Origin: Acidimicrobiia bacterium
GTDB taxonomy: Bacteria; Actinomycetota; Acidimicrobiia; Spongiisociales; SHLN01
Assembly: GCA_013002865.1 (NCBI GenBank)
Contig: JABDLU010000145.1
Coordinates: forward strand, 1-35,577
Length of the DNA stretch: 35,577 nt
Direction of reading: 5' to 3'
The translations under genes and the position numbers were made by a program. Positions within the stretch are counted from its first letter, which is position 1. Each line of letters starts with the position of its first letter. This document shows, one piece after another, positions 8,501 to 18,166 of the stretch. Under the pieces are notes generated by a model. That model made no database searches. It was not told the origin of the DNA and saw only the letters and a program-made list of their open reading frames with translations.

Positions 8501-10205
8501 GGTCGAACACGGACCGGCCGACGGCGTAGAGCGGATCGATGCCCATCGAGGTGACGCCTGCGCCGTTCGCCAGCGTCAGCACCCCGGCGCGATCGACCAT
8601 GAACAGGCCGATCGGGACACCGCCCAGCACCGTGCGCAGTCGTGCTTCGGTGGCCCGCAACTCGGCTTCGACCGACCGCCGGTGGCGCTCCGAGGCCTGC
8701 GCCTTGATGAGGTTGGCGGCCGTCGTGACGATGGCGCTGAGCTGGTCGGTCAGCTCGGCGGTGAATCCACCGGGGCGATCGGCCAGTGCCAGCACACCGA
8801 GCGTTTCGCCGCCGATCCGGATCGGCAGGCCGAGGAAGTTCTCCGCATCGATCTCGAGCCGGATCAGTTCGGCCTTGTCGAGATTGACCGCCGCCGACTT
8901 GGATCTAATGACGCGCTCAAAGAGCTGGGCCATCGGGCCGACGTCGGGTCGGAGGCCGGGCTCGAGCGGCCCTCCTGGACGGCGCGCCACCCGGCTGTGC
9001 AGCCGGATCCGGAGGGTCTCCCCCGAACCGGACGACAGCTCGGCGATGTGGGCCCGGGTGCTGCCGGTGTGGGCGAGCATCGATTCCAGGAGGGAGCCGT
9101 ACACCTCCTCGATGTGGACGCCCGAGATGAATCGGGCCTGGGCTTCGACCACCGCGCTCATGAGGTCGCGGCTCTGAGCCAGCTTGGATTGGGTCTCCTT
9201 GAGCAGCGTGATGTCTTCAATCGACACGATGACGTTCGACAGATCGCGGAAGCCGTGGCGGGACGTCGTCGACCAATTGAGGGTGGCGTAGAACGACCGA
9301 CCGTCGAGGCGACGGCCACGCACCTCGGTCGTGATGCCGTCGGCGCCATCCCACACCGCCATGAGCTGCTCAACGAACGACTCGAGGGTCTCGGGGCCGA
9401 TCGTGGCAGCAGCCACTGGACCGATCATTTCCTGTTTGCTGGACGCGCCGATCAGGTCGAGGGCGGCGACATTGAGGTCGAGGATCTCGATCAGACCGAT
9501 GGCCTCCTCGAGCAGGCCGGGTGACGCCTCCAGATGGGCCCGCAGGTCTGTGACTCCGGCTGCTTTGAGCGCCGCCGCCCACTCACCGACGCCCGTGAAA
9601 TCCTCCCGCCACAGCGACACTGGAGCGTTCTCGAACAGGTTCCAATAGAGTCGTTCCTTGTCCCGCACGGAGGCCGAGATCGTGAACACGACCATGCGGA
9701 TCGACAGGAAGATGCCGACTTGCAGGACCAGTCCGGCGGCTTCGACCACGTGATGGTCGGTGGGCAGGTCGGACGTGACGAAGTGCCATAGCAACACCGC
9801 GCATTCCATGAGCCACAACCCGGCGACGCTTGCCAGGTAAGCCCGCCCGCGACTGCCCGCGGCGTAGATGCTGCCAAGCCCCAGAACGGCGGCGGCCGCC
9901 AGCGGAATGACGACCAGCTCGTGTGAGCCGAACAGCACCAGCCACCCGACCGGAACCACCAGAGCCCAGAGGTTCAGCAACGGGTCGAGGCGGTCGGTGC
10001 GGAGCTGCCAGATCCCGAAACCGCCGTGGGCGGCCGACAGGGCGCCGAAAACGAGCCACCCACGATCCGCGCCGGCCGAAGCGGCCACCAGCACGACAGA
10101 CGCCAGCACCACCGACAGAGTCGCCGACAGCTGAATCAGACGAGGCGCGATCGCCTCGAGCGCCCCCGACTCAGGCACGCGGTCATTCGAAAGTGCGAGT
10201 TCCAC
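5550..10205 (-). CDS. Giant hybrid sensor histidine kinase (N-terminal TM region, GAF, multiple PAS, HisKA, HATPase, two REC, Hpt)
   Basis: SHEIRTPMNAIVGM H-box, GGTGLGLSISKDI G-box, REC DVILMDVQMPEMDGLEA, Hpt AHRLKGELGTLGA; several PAS repeats (GRDIYELFHPEDLE etc.). Confidence 0.92.
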   Translation of the reverse strand: MELALSNDRVPESGALEAIAPRLIQLSATLSVVLASVVLVAASAGADRGWLVFGALSAAHGGFGIWQLRTDRLDPLLNLWALVVPVGWLVLFGSHELVVIPLAAAAVLGLGSIYAAGSRGRAYLASVAGLWLMECAVLLWHFVTSDLPTDHHVVEAAGLVLQVGIFLSIRMVVFTISASVRDKERLYWNLFENAPVSLWREDFTGVGEWAAALKAAGVTDLRAHLEASPGLLEEAIGLIEILDLNVAALDLIGASSKQEMIGPVAAATIGPETLESFVEQLMAVWDGADGITTEVRGRRLDGRSFYATLNWSTTSRHGFRDLSNVIVSIEDITLLKETQSKLAQSRDLMSAVVEAQARFISGVHIEEVYGSLLESMLAHTGSTRAHIAELSSGSGETLRIRLHSRVARRPGGPLEPGLRPDVGPMAQLFERVIRSKSAAVNLDKAELIRLEIDAENFLGLPIRIGGETLGVLALADRPGGFTAELTDQLSAIVTTAANLIKAQASERHRRSVEAELRATEARLRTVLGGVPIGLFMVDRAGVLTLANGAGVTSMGIDPLYAVGRSVFDLFGASPAMLDQVRRALGGEDVDELVEIAGNTFATTLRPFGDFEGRPESVIGVATDLTDRQRIEAELADSRQRFQVLVERVSDLIYTLDPDGVLKFATPSAEPLLGYRPGDLVGRSIYELVHEDDYAAIDAASDLIPAGESGSPTEYRVRHADGSWRHMEATATNLLDDPAVAGWLVSGRDITNRKRAEAILRESEASFRLLAENSTDLISRHSPDGTYLYASPACVSLLGYTPDEMVGRDIYELFHPEDLEAVSGAHTSMLEQPEIQTISYRAQRKDGTYVWLESTTRTIFDPQTGAVSEIQAASRDITERKTFEIALREARDAAEAATIVKSQFLANMSHEIRTPMNAIVGMTELSLATDLTAEQREYLGTIKSAVDSLLTLINDILDLSKIEAGQLELEEIAFSMTDVVQDTIRTLAVKAAEKGLELTQDIDETVPDGVVGDPGRLRQVLFNLVGNAIKFTHVGSVTVAVTVTDETEPMLRFEVTDTGIGISPEKLETIFQAFSQADGSMTRRYGGTGLGLSISKDIAEAMGGRMTVASEPGHGSTFAFTTPLRALEDAGPLSGVAGPMEARPVLVISDSAGSRRNLIEILRQAKLPPLAASDLTEAHAILAQVAATGFEPTVAVIDKQTGAIEFAERFLGLQAFSDLGVIVLAALGQRGDAARLREAGAAGYITKPFEAGELLEAVRAVATGVAGSGELVTRHWIRERRRAVNVLLADDSPTNRQLAMRLLEKRGHMVTAVENGLLAVQALEKDDYDVILMDVQMPEMDGLEAAEAIREAEALTGGHIPIVALTAHAMKGDRDRCLAAGMDAYVSKPFQAEELFATIEQLVSYAATADPPVEIEAEVPSTPPDQPQPPVAQPAIEPLVDTAAALGRVGGSMEVLAEVTSIFLDGYPEQFDALRGAVEAGDLATSAKVAHRLKGELGTLGAMEAFEAGQEVVTLARAHDTAGVVAAFEQFQDAMERVEPELVALADGNHTD

Positions 10206-10284
10206 CTTCTATTCGTCGGCGTGGATCACCACCTGCTTGATCGGCGCGCATCGCCTTGATTGGACCGTTCCAGCGTTGTACGGC

Positions 10285-11289
10285 TCAGCGTGCGAACGCG
10301 TCGAGCTCGGTCAGCAAGGCGGCCTTGCGGTCATCGGGCAGGAAAGTGGCCACGATCGAGTTGCGCGCCACCTGCGCCAGGTCGGCCCGGCTCAGCTCGA
10401 GGTCCCGGGCAGCCGCCAGATAATTGTCGCCGATATAGCCACCGAAGTAGGCCGGGTCGTCGGAGTTGATCGTGACCGCCGCTCCGGCATCGAGCAGGGC
10501 CGTGAGGTTGTGGTCGGCCATTGTGTCGAACACCCGCAACTTGATATTGGAGAGCGGGCAGACCGTGAGGGGCACCTGATCCCGGACGACGCGTGCCAGG
10601 AGGTCCGGGTCATCGACGATGCGGACACCGTGGTCGATGCGTTCGGCTCCCAGGTCATCGAGGGCCGACCGGATGTACTCCGGTGGCCCCTCTTCACCGG
10701 CGTGAGCAACGGCCCGCAGTCCCCTGTCACGGGCGGCGGCGTACACACCGGCGAAGAGGCCGGGTGGGAACCCGGCCTCGCTGGAGTCGAGCCCGACCGC
10801 CTCGATGCGATCGAGGTAGGGACCCGCCGCGTCGAGAGTGGCGGCAGCCTCCGTTGCGGGCAGGTGGCGGAGAAAGCACATGATGAGGGCCGAGGTGATG
10901 CCGAGCCGTTCGGCGGCCGACTGCTGAGCGCGTGCGAAGCCGGCCATGAAGGTTTCGAACCCGATGCTCCGTTCGGTGTGGGTCTGGGGGTCGAAGAAGA
11001 TTTCGGCATGCCGGACCCCATCGGCATGGGCCCGCTCCAGATAGGCCCCCATCAGATCGGCGAAGTCGTCCTCGGTGATGAGCACGCCGGCTCCCTGGTA
11101 GTAGATGTCGAGGAACGACTGCAGATCGGTGAACTCGTAGGCAGTGCGCAGCTCGTCGGCCGACCGGTAGGGCAGGTCGACGCCGTTGCGCTCCGCCAGG
11201 GTGAACATCAGCTCCGGCTCCAGCGTGCCTTCGATGTGGAGGTGGAGCTCAGCCTTCGGCAAGCCCCGCACATACGCCTCGAGTTCCAT
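10285..11289 (-). CDS. add: Adenosine deaminase
   Basis: LPKAELHLHIEGTLEPE, HAGEE, ERIDHGVRI, CPLSNIKL, NSDDPAYFG motifs. Confidence 0.9.
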   Translation of the reverse strand: MELEAYVRGLPKAELHLHIEGTLEPELMFTLAERNGVDLPYRSADELRTAYEFTDLQSFLDIYYQGAGVLITEDDFADLMGAYLERAHADGVRHAEIFFDPQTHTERSIGFETFMAGFARAQQSAAERLGITSALIMCFLRHLPATEAAATLDAAGPYLDRIEAVGLDSSEAGFPPGLFAGVYAAARDRGLRAVAHAGEEGPPEYIRSALDDLGAERIDHGVRIVDDPDLLARVVRDQVPLTVCPLSNIKLRVFDTMADHNLTALLDAGAAVTINSDDPAYFGGYIGDNYLAAARDLELSRADLAQVARNSIVATFLPDDRKAALLTELDAFAR

Positions 11290-11312
11290 CCGGGTAACGC
11301 TAGTTCCAGAAA

Positions 11313-12344
11313 TCACACAGTCGAGAACCGATGCACGGTGGTATGGGCATACCGCTCCCCGGGGGCCAGGATCGTCGAAGGGAACTCTGGGCGGTTGGGC
11401 GAGTCCGGGAAATGTTGCGTCTCCAGGCATACTCCGGCGAACCGCTCGAAACCGCCATGGGGCTCGAAGCCGCGCAGATTGTTGCCGGTGTACAGCTGCA
11501 GCCCCGGCTGAGTGGTCGCCACATCCATCACACGCCCTGAGCCCGGGTCGTGGAGCCGGGCCGCCGGAGCCAGCGCCTCCCGGTGGCGCAGCACGAAGCA
11601 ATGGTCGTAGCCGATCCGGTCGCCGGGGATATCGAAGAGGTCGCGGCCGATCGGCTTTGAGGCACGAAAGTCGAACGGCGTGTCGGCAACGGGAGCGATG
11701 CGACCGGTCGGGATCTGGCCGTCATCGACCGGCAGGTAATGCTCGGCGGAGATCGCCAACTCGTGGCCGAGGATGTCCCCGGCGCCGGCCAGATTCCAAT
11801 AGGCGTGATTGGTGAGATTGAGCGGCGTGGCAGCATCGGCGGTCGCCGAGAGCGCCACGACAAGTTCGCCAGCCGACGTCAGCGAGTAGGCAGCCTCGAC
11901 CGAGACCGTCCCCGGGTAGCGGTCCTCTCCCGCCGGGCTCGTGTAGCGAAAACGCACCCCGGCTTCGTCGGCGTCTTCGAACGGCTCGGCCTCCCACAGC
12001 CGCCGTCCGAGGCCCACCTCACCTCCGTGCAAGTGATTGGGGCCGTCGGTGGCGGCCAGGCGGTACAGCTGCCCCTCCAGATGGAAGGCTGCGCCGGCAA
12101 TGCGATTGGCATACCGGCCGATGGTGCTTCCGAAGTACGGGTGGCGCTGCAGGTACCCGGCGAGTTCGGGGAACCCGAGGGTGATCGGGCCCGGTACTCC
12201 GTCCCGGTCCGGAGCCCACACGGCCACGAGGGTCGCCCCGAACGGTGTGAGCTCGACGGTCACGCCGGTGTCGTTGGCGCACGAGTACAGCTCGACGGGT
12301 GTTCCGTCCGACAGGGTTCCAAACGGGGCTCGGTCCAGGCGCAT
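11313..12344 (-). CDS. galM: Aldose 1-epimerase (galactose mutarotase)
   Basis: [59 protein letters not shown] motifs. Confidence 0.9.
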   Translation of the reverse strand: MRLDRAPFGTLSDGTPVELYSCANDTGVTVELTPFGATLVAVWAPDRDGVPGPITLGFPELAGYLQRHPYFGSTIGRYANRIAGAAFHLEGQLYRLAATDGPNHLHGGEVGLGRRLWEAEPFEDADEAGVRFRYTSPAGEDRYPGTVSVEAAYSLTSAGELVVALSATADAATPLNLTNHAYWNLAGAGDILGHELAISAEHYLPVDDGQIPTGRIAPVADTPFDFRASKPIGRDLFDIPGDRIGYDHCFVLRHREALAPAARLHDPGSGRVMDVATTQPGLQLYTGNNLRGFEPHGGFERFAGVCLETQHFPDSPNRPEFPSTILAPGERYAHTTVHRFSTV

Positions 12345-12421
12345 GCGGTCACGGTACCCGTCGGCTAACGGGTCCCGATCGCGGCCGCCTACCATCTGCC
12401 TGCCCCAGGATGGAGGAGCCG

Positions 12422-13543
12422 GTGACGCAAACGATAGGAATACTGACTGCCGGCGGGGACAGTCCCGGCCTCAACGCCGCCATTCGCGCTATCGGGAAGA
12501 CCGCCGCCCGCGCCCACGACATGCAGGTGTTTGGATTCCTCGACGGTTTCCGGGGTGTGATGGAAAACCGGACCGTCCGCCTCGACGGCGACAAGCTCTC
12601 CGGGATCCTCACCAAAGGCGGCACCATCCTCGGCACGAGCCGTGATAAGCCCCATCGAATGGAGGTCGGTGACAAGACGCTGGACATGACCGGGGCGATG
12701 ATCGAGAACTGCCAGCGGCTCGGCATAGACGCGCTGGTGTGCCTCGGCGGCGGCGGCACCCAGAAGAATGCCTACCGCCTTTCTCAAAAAGGGATGCCGC
12801 TGGTCACCCTCCCCAAGACCATCGACAACGACGTGGCGATGACGGAACGGACCTTCGGCTTCGACACCGCCCTCGCAATTGCGACCGAGGCGGTCGACCG
12901 CTTGCACTCCACCGCCCACAGCCACCATCGGATCATGGTGGTCGAGATCATGGGCCACAACACCGGCTGGCTGGCGCTCGGGTCGGGCATCGCCGGTGGA
13001 GCAGACGTCGTGCTGATCCCTGAGATCCCCTACGACATGGCCCTCGTCGCCGAATCGCTCCTCGCCCGAAAGTCGGGGGGAAGCCGGTTCAGCATCGTGG
13101 CCGTATCGGAGGGCGCCATCTCCGCAGAGAACGCCCGAAAACGCGGCGAGCTCAAGGCCCGTAAGAAAGCGGCCACCACTGATGCCGACAAAAACGAGGC
13201 CGCCGCCGCGCTCGCCACATTCGAAGAGAGCCGCGAGGGCGGGACCGCCCGGGTCGCCCGCGAGCTCGAACAGCTCACCGGCCTCGAGTCGCGCGTGACG
13301 ATCCTGGGGCACGTCCAGCGGGGCGGCACCCCCAGCCACGTCGATCGGCTGCTGGCCACCCGGCTCGGTGCCGAGGCCGCTCAGGCGGTGGCAGATGAGG
13401 ACTTCGGCATCATGATCGCCTCGCAGCGAGGCGAGGCCGTGCGCGTCCCGCTCGGCGAGGTAGCCGGCAAGCGTCGCGTCGTTCCGCTCGACCATCCATG
13501 GATCCAAACGGCTCGCCAGCTGGGCATGAGCCTGGGTGACTGA
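12422..13543 (+). CDS. pfkA: 6-phosphofructokinase
   Basis: [58 protein letters not shown] motifs; GTG start with gaggag RBS (ATG 12410 is an alternative). Confidence 0.9.
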   Translation: MTQTIGILTAGGDSPGLNAAIRAIGKTAARAHDMQVFGFLDGFRGVMENRTVRLDGDKLSGILTKGGTILGTSRDKPHRMEVGDKTLDMTGAMIENCQRLGIDALVCLGGGGTQKNAYRLSQKGMPLVTLPKTIDNDVAMTERTFGFDTALAIATEAVDRLHSTAHSHHRIMVVEIMGHNTGWLALGSGIAGGADVVLIPEIPYDMALVAESLLARKSGGSRFSIVAVSEGAISAENARKRGELKARKKAATTDADKNEAAAALATFEESREGGTARVARELEQLTGLESRVTILGHVQRGGTPSHVDRLLATRLGAEAAQAVADEDFGIMIASQRGEAVRVPLGEVAGKRRVVPLDHPWIQTARQLGMSLGD

Positions 13544-14213
13544 GACCACGCAGTTCTTCTTCATTCCCGGGTTCGCTCTCACCGGGCAGATGTGGGCCCC
13601 GGTGACCCGAGTTCTCGGCGAACGGGCAACCGCTCTCGAGATACCGGGCGGTCTCGACTTCGACGCCGTCGTCCGGTCGCTGGCCACCGGGCGGACGGGG
13701 ATCTGGGTCGGGTATTCCATGGGCGGTCGCATCGCCCTCCGGCTCGCCCTCGACCACCCGACGTCCACGAAAGGGCTGGTGCTCATCTCGGCCACCGCCG
13801 GCATCGCCGAGCCCGCCGCCCGGCGCAAGCGGCGCGAACAGGATGAAAAACTGGCGACGGACATCGAGACGCGGGGCGTTGATTGGTTCCTCGACTACTG
13901 GACCTCGCTCCCCCTCTTCCGCACGACCCGGCGCGACCGCGCCGACCGGATCAGGGACGCCGGGCAGATCGCCGATCAGCTCCGCCGGCTTGGTCAAGGT
14001 GTCCAGCGCCCCGACTGGTCGCGGCTCGCCGAGCTGAACGCACCGGTGCTCGTCGTCGCCGGCGAGCTGGACCCCGCCTACGCCGCCACCGCCCGGGCCC
14101 TGGGAGAAGCCATCGGAGACAACGCCACGGTGTCGATCGTGCCCGGCGCGGGACACGCCGTGGTTCACGAGGCACCGGGATTAGTCGCCGAAATGGTCAC
14201 CGCCCTGGGATGA
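13536..14213 (+). CDS. Alpha/beta hydrolase, MenH-like
   Basis: [13 protein letters not shown]...[17 protein letters not shown] nucleophile elbow; overlaps the pfk stop. Confidence 0.75.
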   Translation: MTETTQFFFIPGFALTGQMWAPVTRVLGERATALEIPGGLDFDAVVRSLATGRTGIWVGYSMGGRIALRLALDHPTSTKGLVLISATAGIAEPAARRKRREQDEKLATDIETRGVDWFLDYWTSLPLFRTTRRDRADRIRDAGQIADQLRRLGQGVQRPDWSRLAELNAPVLVVAGELDPAYAATARALGEAIGDNATVSIVPGAGHAVVHEAPGLVAEMVTALG

Positions 14214-14244
14214 AACCCCAGGCGTAATCGGCTACGTTGGGGCG

Positions 14245-17200
14245 GTGGACGACCTACGCATCCGAATGTTCGGTGGGCTCAGCCTCGAGGCCGGCGGCGA
14301 GCAGCTGCCACCGATTGCCTCCCGCACCGGCCGGTCTCTGCTGGCGTACCTGATCGCCCACCGCGCCACCGCCCCGGCCCGCGACTTGCTGGCGGGAATG
14401 TTCTGGCCCGACATGACCGAAACGCTGGCCCGGCGCCGCCTCAGTCATGCGCTGTGGCAGATCCAAAGCGTGCTGGGAGAGGCCGAGGGCCTCGACACCT
14501 ACGTCATCGCCAGTCCGACGACCATCCGGTTCAACACCGACGCCCGCGTATGGGTCGACGTCGACGAGTTTGATTCCATCGTTGCCCTGCTCAAAGCCTC
14601 CGGCCCGGCCGATCTCGACCGCCGGCCCGAGACCCTCGATCGGCTGATCCACGCCGTCCGGCTGTACACCGGTGACTTTCTGGCCGGCTACTACGACGAT
14701 TGGATCATGGTGGAGCAGGAGCGCCTCCGCCAGAACCTGTCTTCGGTTCTCAACCACATCGTGCGCCTCAGCAAGAGTTGGGGCGACTTCGACCAGGCGC
14801 TGCTGTACGCCCGCCGTCTCGCATTGCTCGATCCGCTCCACGAGGAAGCCCATCGAGAGGTGATGCGGCTCTGCTACCTGGTAGGCCGCCCCAATGACGC
14901 GCTCGCCCAGTACGACCGGTGCGCTTCCATCCTCGCCAGCGAGATGGGCGCCGAACCTGCCGCCGACACGACGGCGCTGCGCGACGAGATTGCGCTCGGC
15001 CGCCACGCTCCGATCGTGCCGCTCAGCGACGGCAGCCGATCACGGCTGTTCGAGGCCGACGGGGCACCCCTGGTCGGCCGGGCTCGACAGCGCCAGGACA
15101 TCATCGCCGGCATGGAGGATGCCCTCGCCGGCAGCGGCGGCATCGTGCTGGTTGAGGGCGACGGTGGCTCTGGCAAGACCCGACTGCTCACCGAAAGCGC
15201 CGAGGATGCCAACTGGCGGGGGCTGAGCGTGCTGTGGGGGGGAAGCGCCACCGCCGGGGTGACCCGGCCCTTCGAAGGTCTCCGCCAGGCGCTGGAGGAC
15301 GGGCTGACCGAACTGCGGGTTCACCAGCTGCGCGAGCGTATGGAATCGGTATGGCTGGCTGTGTTGGCGCCGCTGCTGCCTGCTCTGCAACGGTGGGCGC
15401 CCGACATCGAGCCCCTGCCGAAGCTGCGCGACGGCTCCGAAGAACGGGATCGGATGCGGGAAGCGTTTCATCGCATGTTCATTGCCCTGGCCGGGCTCAC
15501 TCCGACGATGCTGGTGCTCGACGACCTCCATCGCCTTGATGACGACACCCTGTGGGCCCTCGAGACGTTGGCGGTTGACGTGGTCGACACGCCGCTGCTC
15601 ATCTGCCTGGCCTATCGGCGCACCCCGCTGGAGAAACGCCGGGAAGAGTGGCAGGTGGTCAGACGGCTCGACCGGACCGGGCGCCGTACCAGGGTGATCC
15701 TGGAGCCCCTGTCGGTCACCGAGATCGGTGAGCTGGTTCGCAGAATCCTCCCCGAGAGCTCGACGAGCGCTCTCGTAACCCGCCTCCACCAGCACACCGG
15801 TGGGAATCCCCTATTCATTCTCGAAACGCTGCGAGCCATGCATGAGCGCCAGGTGAGCGACGCCCTGCGGCCTCCGACCGAAATCGAATCGATCGACCAG
15901 GACCTCCCGGTTTCCGACACCGTGTTCGATCTCATCTCGCGGCGACTCGGAACGCTCTCGCCTGAGGCCCGCCACGCAGTGTGGGCTCTGGCGGTCGCCG
16001 GATCCGCCATGGACATCGACGGCCTGGCCGAGGTGTGCAAGATGCCACGGCCTGCGGTGCTGGATGCCATCGACTCCCTCATCCAGGCCGGGATGGTCGG
16101 GACCCGGCGGGGCCGGTACGCCTTGTCCCACGACCAGCTGGGACGGGTCGCCTACGAGTCGATCGACCCGGCCGAGCGACCAGAACTCCACGCCCGCCTC
16201 GCCTGGTATCTCGAAGAGACCGGCGACGAGGACCCCGCCACGCTCGGCCACCACTTCCGGTTGGGTCGGGTTCCGGTCCGTGCCACCCACTACCTGGCCG
16301 AGGCCGGATCGCACGCGGCCCGTCTGAGCGCCTTCGCCAGCGCCCGCGACCGCTACTCGGAGGCGATCGAGCAGGGAAGACAGGCCGGAGTCGACGCCGC
16401 CACCATGGCAGACCTGCAACTCGCTCTGGAACGGGTGCTCGACGTCCTGGCCGATCGGGACGGTCAGCGGCGTCTCCTCGACGAGCTCACGTCGGCGAGG
16501 GGGCTGGCCGACGGTCTGCGGTCGGAGGTGATGCGCCGGCGCGCCCGCCTGCTGGCGGCGCTCTCGCAGCTGGAAGTTGCCGGTGACCTGGCGACGTCGG
16601 CGCTCGAGATCGACGAGGCCCGGGGTGACGACACCGGCCAGGCCGAAGATTTGCTCGTCCTCGGCACGATCTCACTGTGGCGCTCACAGCATCGCCGTGC
16701 CGAGGCCCACCTGCGGGCAGCCCTCGAGCTGGCGGAGGCCGGCGGCGACCTCGCCGCCGACATTGGCCACGTCCTGGGCGACGTGCTCATCGACAAGCAG
16801 GCGTTCGGCGATGCCGATCGATTTCTCACGACCGCGCAGACGATCTACGAGCGGACCGCCAACAAACGCGGACTGGCCGGAGTCGCCCGCTCGCAGGCCG
16901 TCCTCCACGGGGAGACTGGTGCCTACGAACTGGTCCGGCCCGCCCTCGATCGGGCAGACCGTATTTGCGTCGAGATCGGCTACCAGCATGGTGTGGCACT
17001 CAACGCCCTGAATCTCGGCTTCTTCTATCGCATCACCGGTCAGGCCGCCCGCGCACTGGAGCCGACCAGGCGCAGTCTCCACATCTTCGAATCGATGGCC
17101 AATCTCCGTGGCCGGGCGCTGGCCTTGGCCAACCTGGCCGATCTACTCCTCTACTTCGGTGATTCGGACGGTGCCCACGATCTGGCGTCTGAGGCGCTCA

Positions 17201-18072
17201 CCGTCTTCGAGATGCTCGACAACCGGCTGGGAGCGGCGTTGTGCCGGGGCACGCTGGCCAGCGTCGAGCGGCGACGGGGGCAGCGCGACGCTGCCATCGG
17301 CCACGTTGCGGCCGGCCTCCAACTGGCGGCCGGCGACGGGGGCACCAATGCCCGGTTTCAGTTGCAGCGGACTCGTGCGCACCTCCACCTGGACGACGGC
17401 GAGCTCGGAGATGGACTGGCGCTGGCGGAAGCGGCCTGGCAGGCGGCCGAGCGGGCCAACAAGAAGTGGCTGCAAATCGATCTGACCGTTCCCTTCGCCC
17501 GGGCGCTCGTGATGGTGGGCCGTCCTGAGGACGCGCTCGAGCTCACCGGGGTGATCGAGCCGTCGCCCCACGAGGCGGAATTGCTGTACTGGCGCATGGA
17601 GGCCCAACGGCACCTCGGAGACCACGAGGGAGCGTACGAAACGCTCGAGACAGCTCACGTCGCGGTGCAACGCCAGTTCGACGGGCTCCGCCCCGATGAG
17701 GTGACCCGCAGCCTCACGGCGGTGCCGGTCAACCGCCAGCTCGAGGCGGCCTGGCGGGCCGGCCGGCCGGACACGCAGGTCATTCAACTGGCCAGACTCG
17801 ATACTCCGACCGGGCGACCGATCGCGGTCGATGACCTCGTGGATGTGGCGTGGACGGTTCGGCACCCGCTCGATGGGTTGCTCCCGGAGGGCCCCGATCG
17901 GCGCAGACACCGTCTGCTCCGACTCGTCGCCGAAGCCGAGGCGGCCGGGGCCGCCCCCACGGTGGCCGACATTGCCGCTGCGCTGGACGTCAGCACCGCC
18001 ACGGCGCGCCGTGACATCGACGCTCTGCGAAGCCGGGGACACGGGATTTCAACCCGGGGACGGCGGCGGTGA
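14245..18072 (+). CDS. SARP/BTAD-domain regulator with AAA-type ATPase, TPR-rich region and C-terminal DeoR-like HTH
   Basis: N-terminal IRMFGGLSLEAGG...LLAGMFWPDMTETLARRRLSHALWQIQ; Walker A GDGGSGKT; Walker B LVLDDLHRLDD; helical repeats; C-terminal TVADIAAALDVSTATARRDIDALRSRG. Confidence 0.88.
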   Translation: MDDLRIRMFGGLSLEAGGEQLPPIASRTGRSLLAYLIAHRATAPARDLLAGMFWPDMTETLARRRLSHALWQIQSVLGEAEGLDTYVIASPTTIRFNTDARVWVDVDEFDSIVALLKASGPADLDRRPETLDRLIHAVRLYTGDFLAGYYDDWIMVEQERLRQNLSSVLNHIVRLSKSWGDFDQALLYARRLALLDPLHEEAHREVMRLCYLVGRPNDALAQYDRCASILASEMGAEPAADTTALRDEIALGRHAPIVPLSDGSRSRLFEADGAPLVGRARQRQDIIAGMEDALAGSGGIVLVEGDGGSGKTRLLTESAEDANWRGLSVLWGGSATAGVTRPFEGLRQALEDGLTELRVHQLRERMESVWLAVLAPLLPALQRWAPDIEPLPKLRDGSEERDRMREAFHRMFIALAGLTPTMLVLDDLHRLDDDTLWALETLAVDVVDTPLLICLAYRRTPLEKRREEWQVVRRLDRTGRRTRVILEPLSVTEIGELVRRILPESSTSALVTRLHQHTGGNPLFILETLRAMHERQVSDALRPPTEIESIDQDLPVSDTVFDLISRRLGTLSPEARHAVWALAVAGSAMDIDGLAEVCKMPRPAVLDAIDSLIQAGMVGTRRGRYALSHDQLGRVAYESIDPAERPELHARLAWYLEETGDEDPATLGHHFRLGRVPVRATHYLAEAGSHAARLSAFASARDRYSEAIEQGRQAGVDAATMADLQLALERVLDVLADRDGQRRLLDELTSARGLADGLRSEVMRRRARLLAALSQLEVAGDLATSALEIDEARGDDTGQAEDLLVLGTISLWRSQHRRAEAHLRAALELAEAGGDLAADIGHVLGDVLIDKQAFGDADRFLTTAQTIYERTANKRGLAGVARSQAVLHGETGAYELVRPALDRADRICVEIGYQHGVALNALNLGFFYRITGQAARALEPTRRSLHIFESMANLRGRALALANLADLLLYFGDSDGAHDLASEALTVFEMLDNRLGAALCRGTLASVERRRGQRDAAIGHVAAGLQLAAGDGGTNARFQLQRTRAHLHLDDGELGDGLALAEAAWQAAERANKKWLQIDLTVPFARALVMVGRPEDALELTGVIEPSPHEAELLYWRMEAQRHLGDHEGAYETLETAHVAVQRQFDGLRPDEVTRSLTAVPVNRQLEAAWRAGRPDTQVIQLARLDTPTGRPIAVDDLVDVAWTVRHPLDGLLPEGPDRRRHRLLRLVAEAEAAGAAPTVADIAAALDVSTATARRDIDALRSRGHGISTRGRRR

Positions 18073-18104
18073 GCGCAAGGTAGCGGCCGGCGACCGGACG
18101 ACTG

Positions 18105-18135
18105 AGACACCCCGCAGACACCGGTGTGAGATACC
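18105..18135 (+). promoter_or_regulatory. Candidate SARP-type promoter: AGACACC-N4-AGACACC direct repeats followed by -10-like GATACC
   Basis: Identical heptamers at 18105-18111 and 18116-18122 (11-bp periodicity); GATACC at 18130-18135, 7 bp downstream. Confidence 0.5.
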
Positions 18136-18166
18136 TCCCTGACCAACAACCTGGAAAGGGAGTCCA

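Noticed and set aside
12389-13864. 491-aa minus-strand ORF antisense to PFK
   Set aside because: PFK motifs on the plus strand are clear; antisense translation is compositionally biased.
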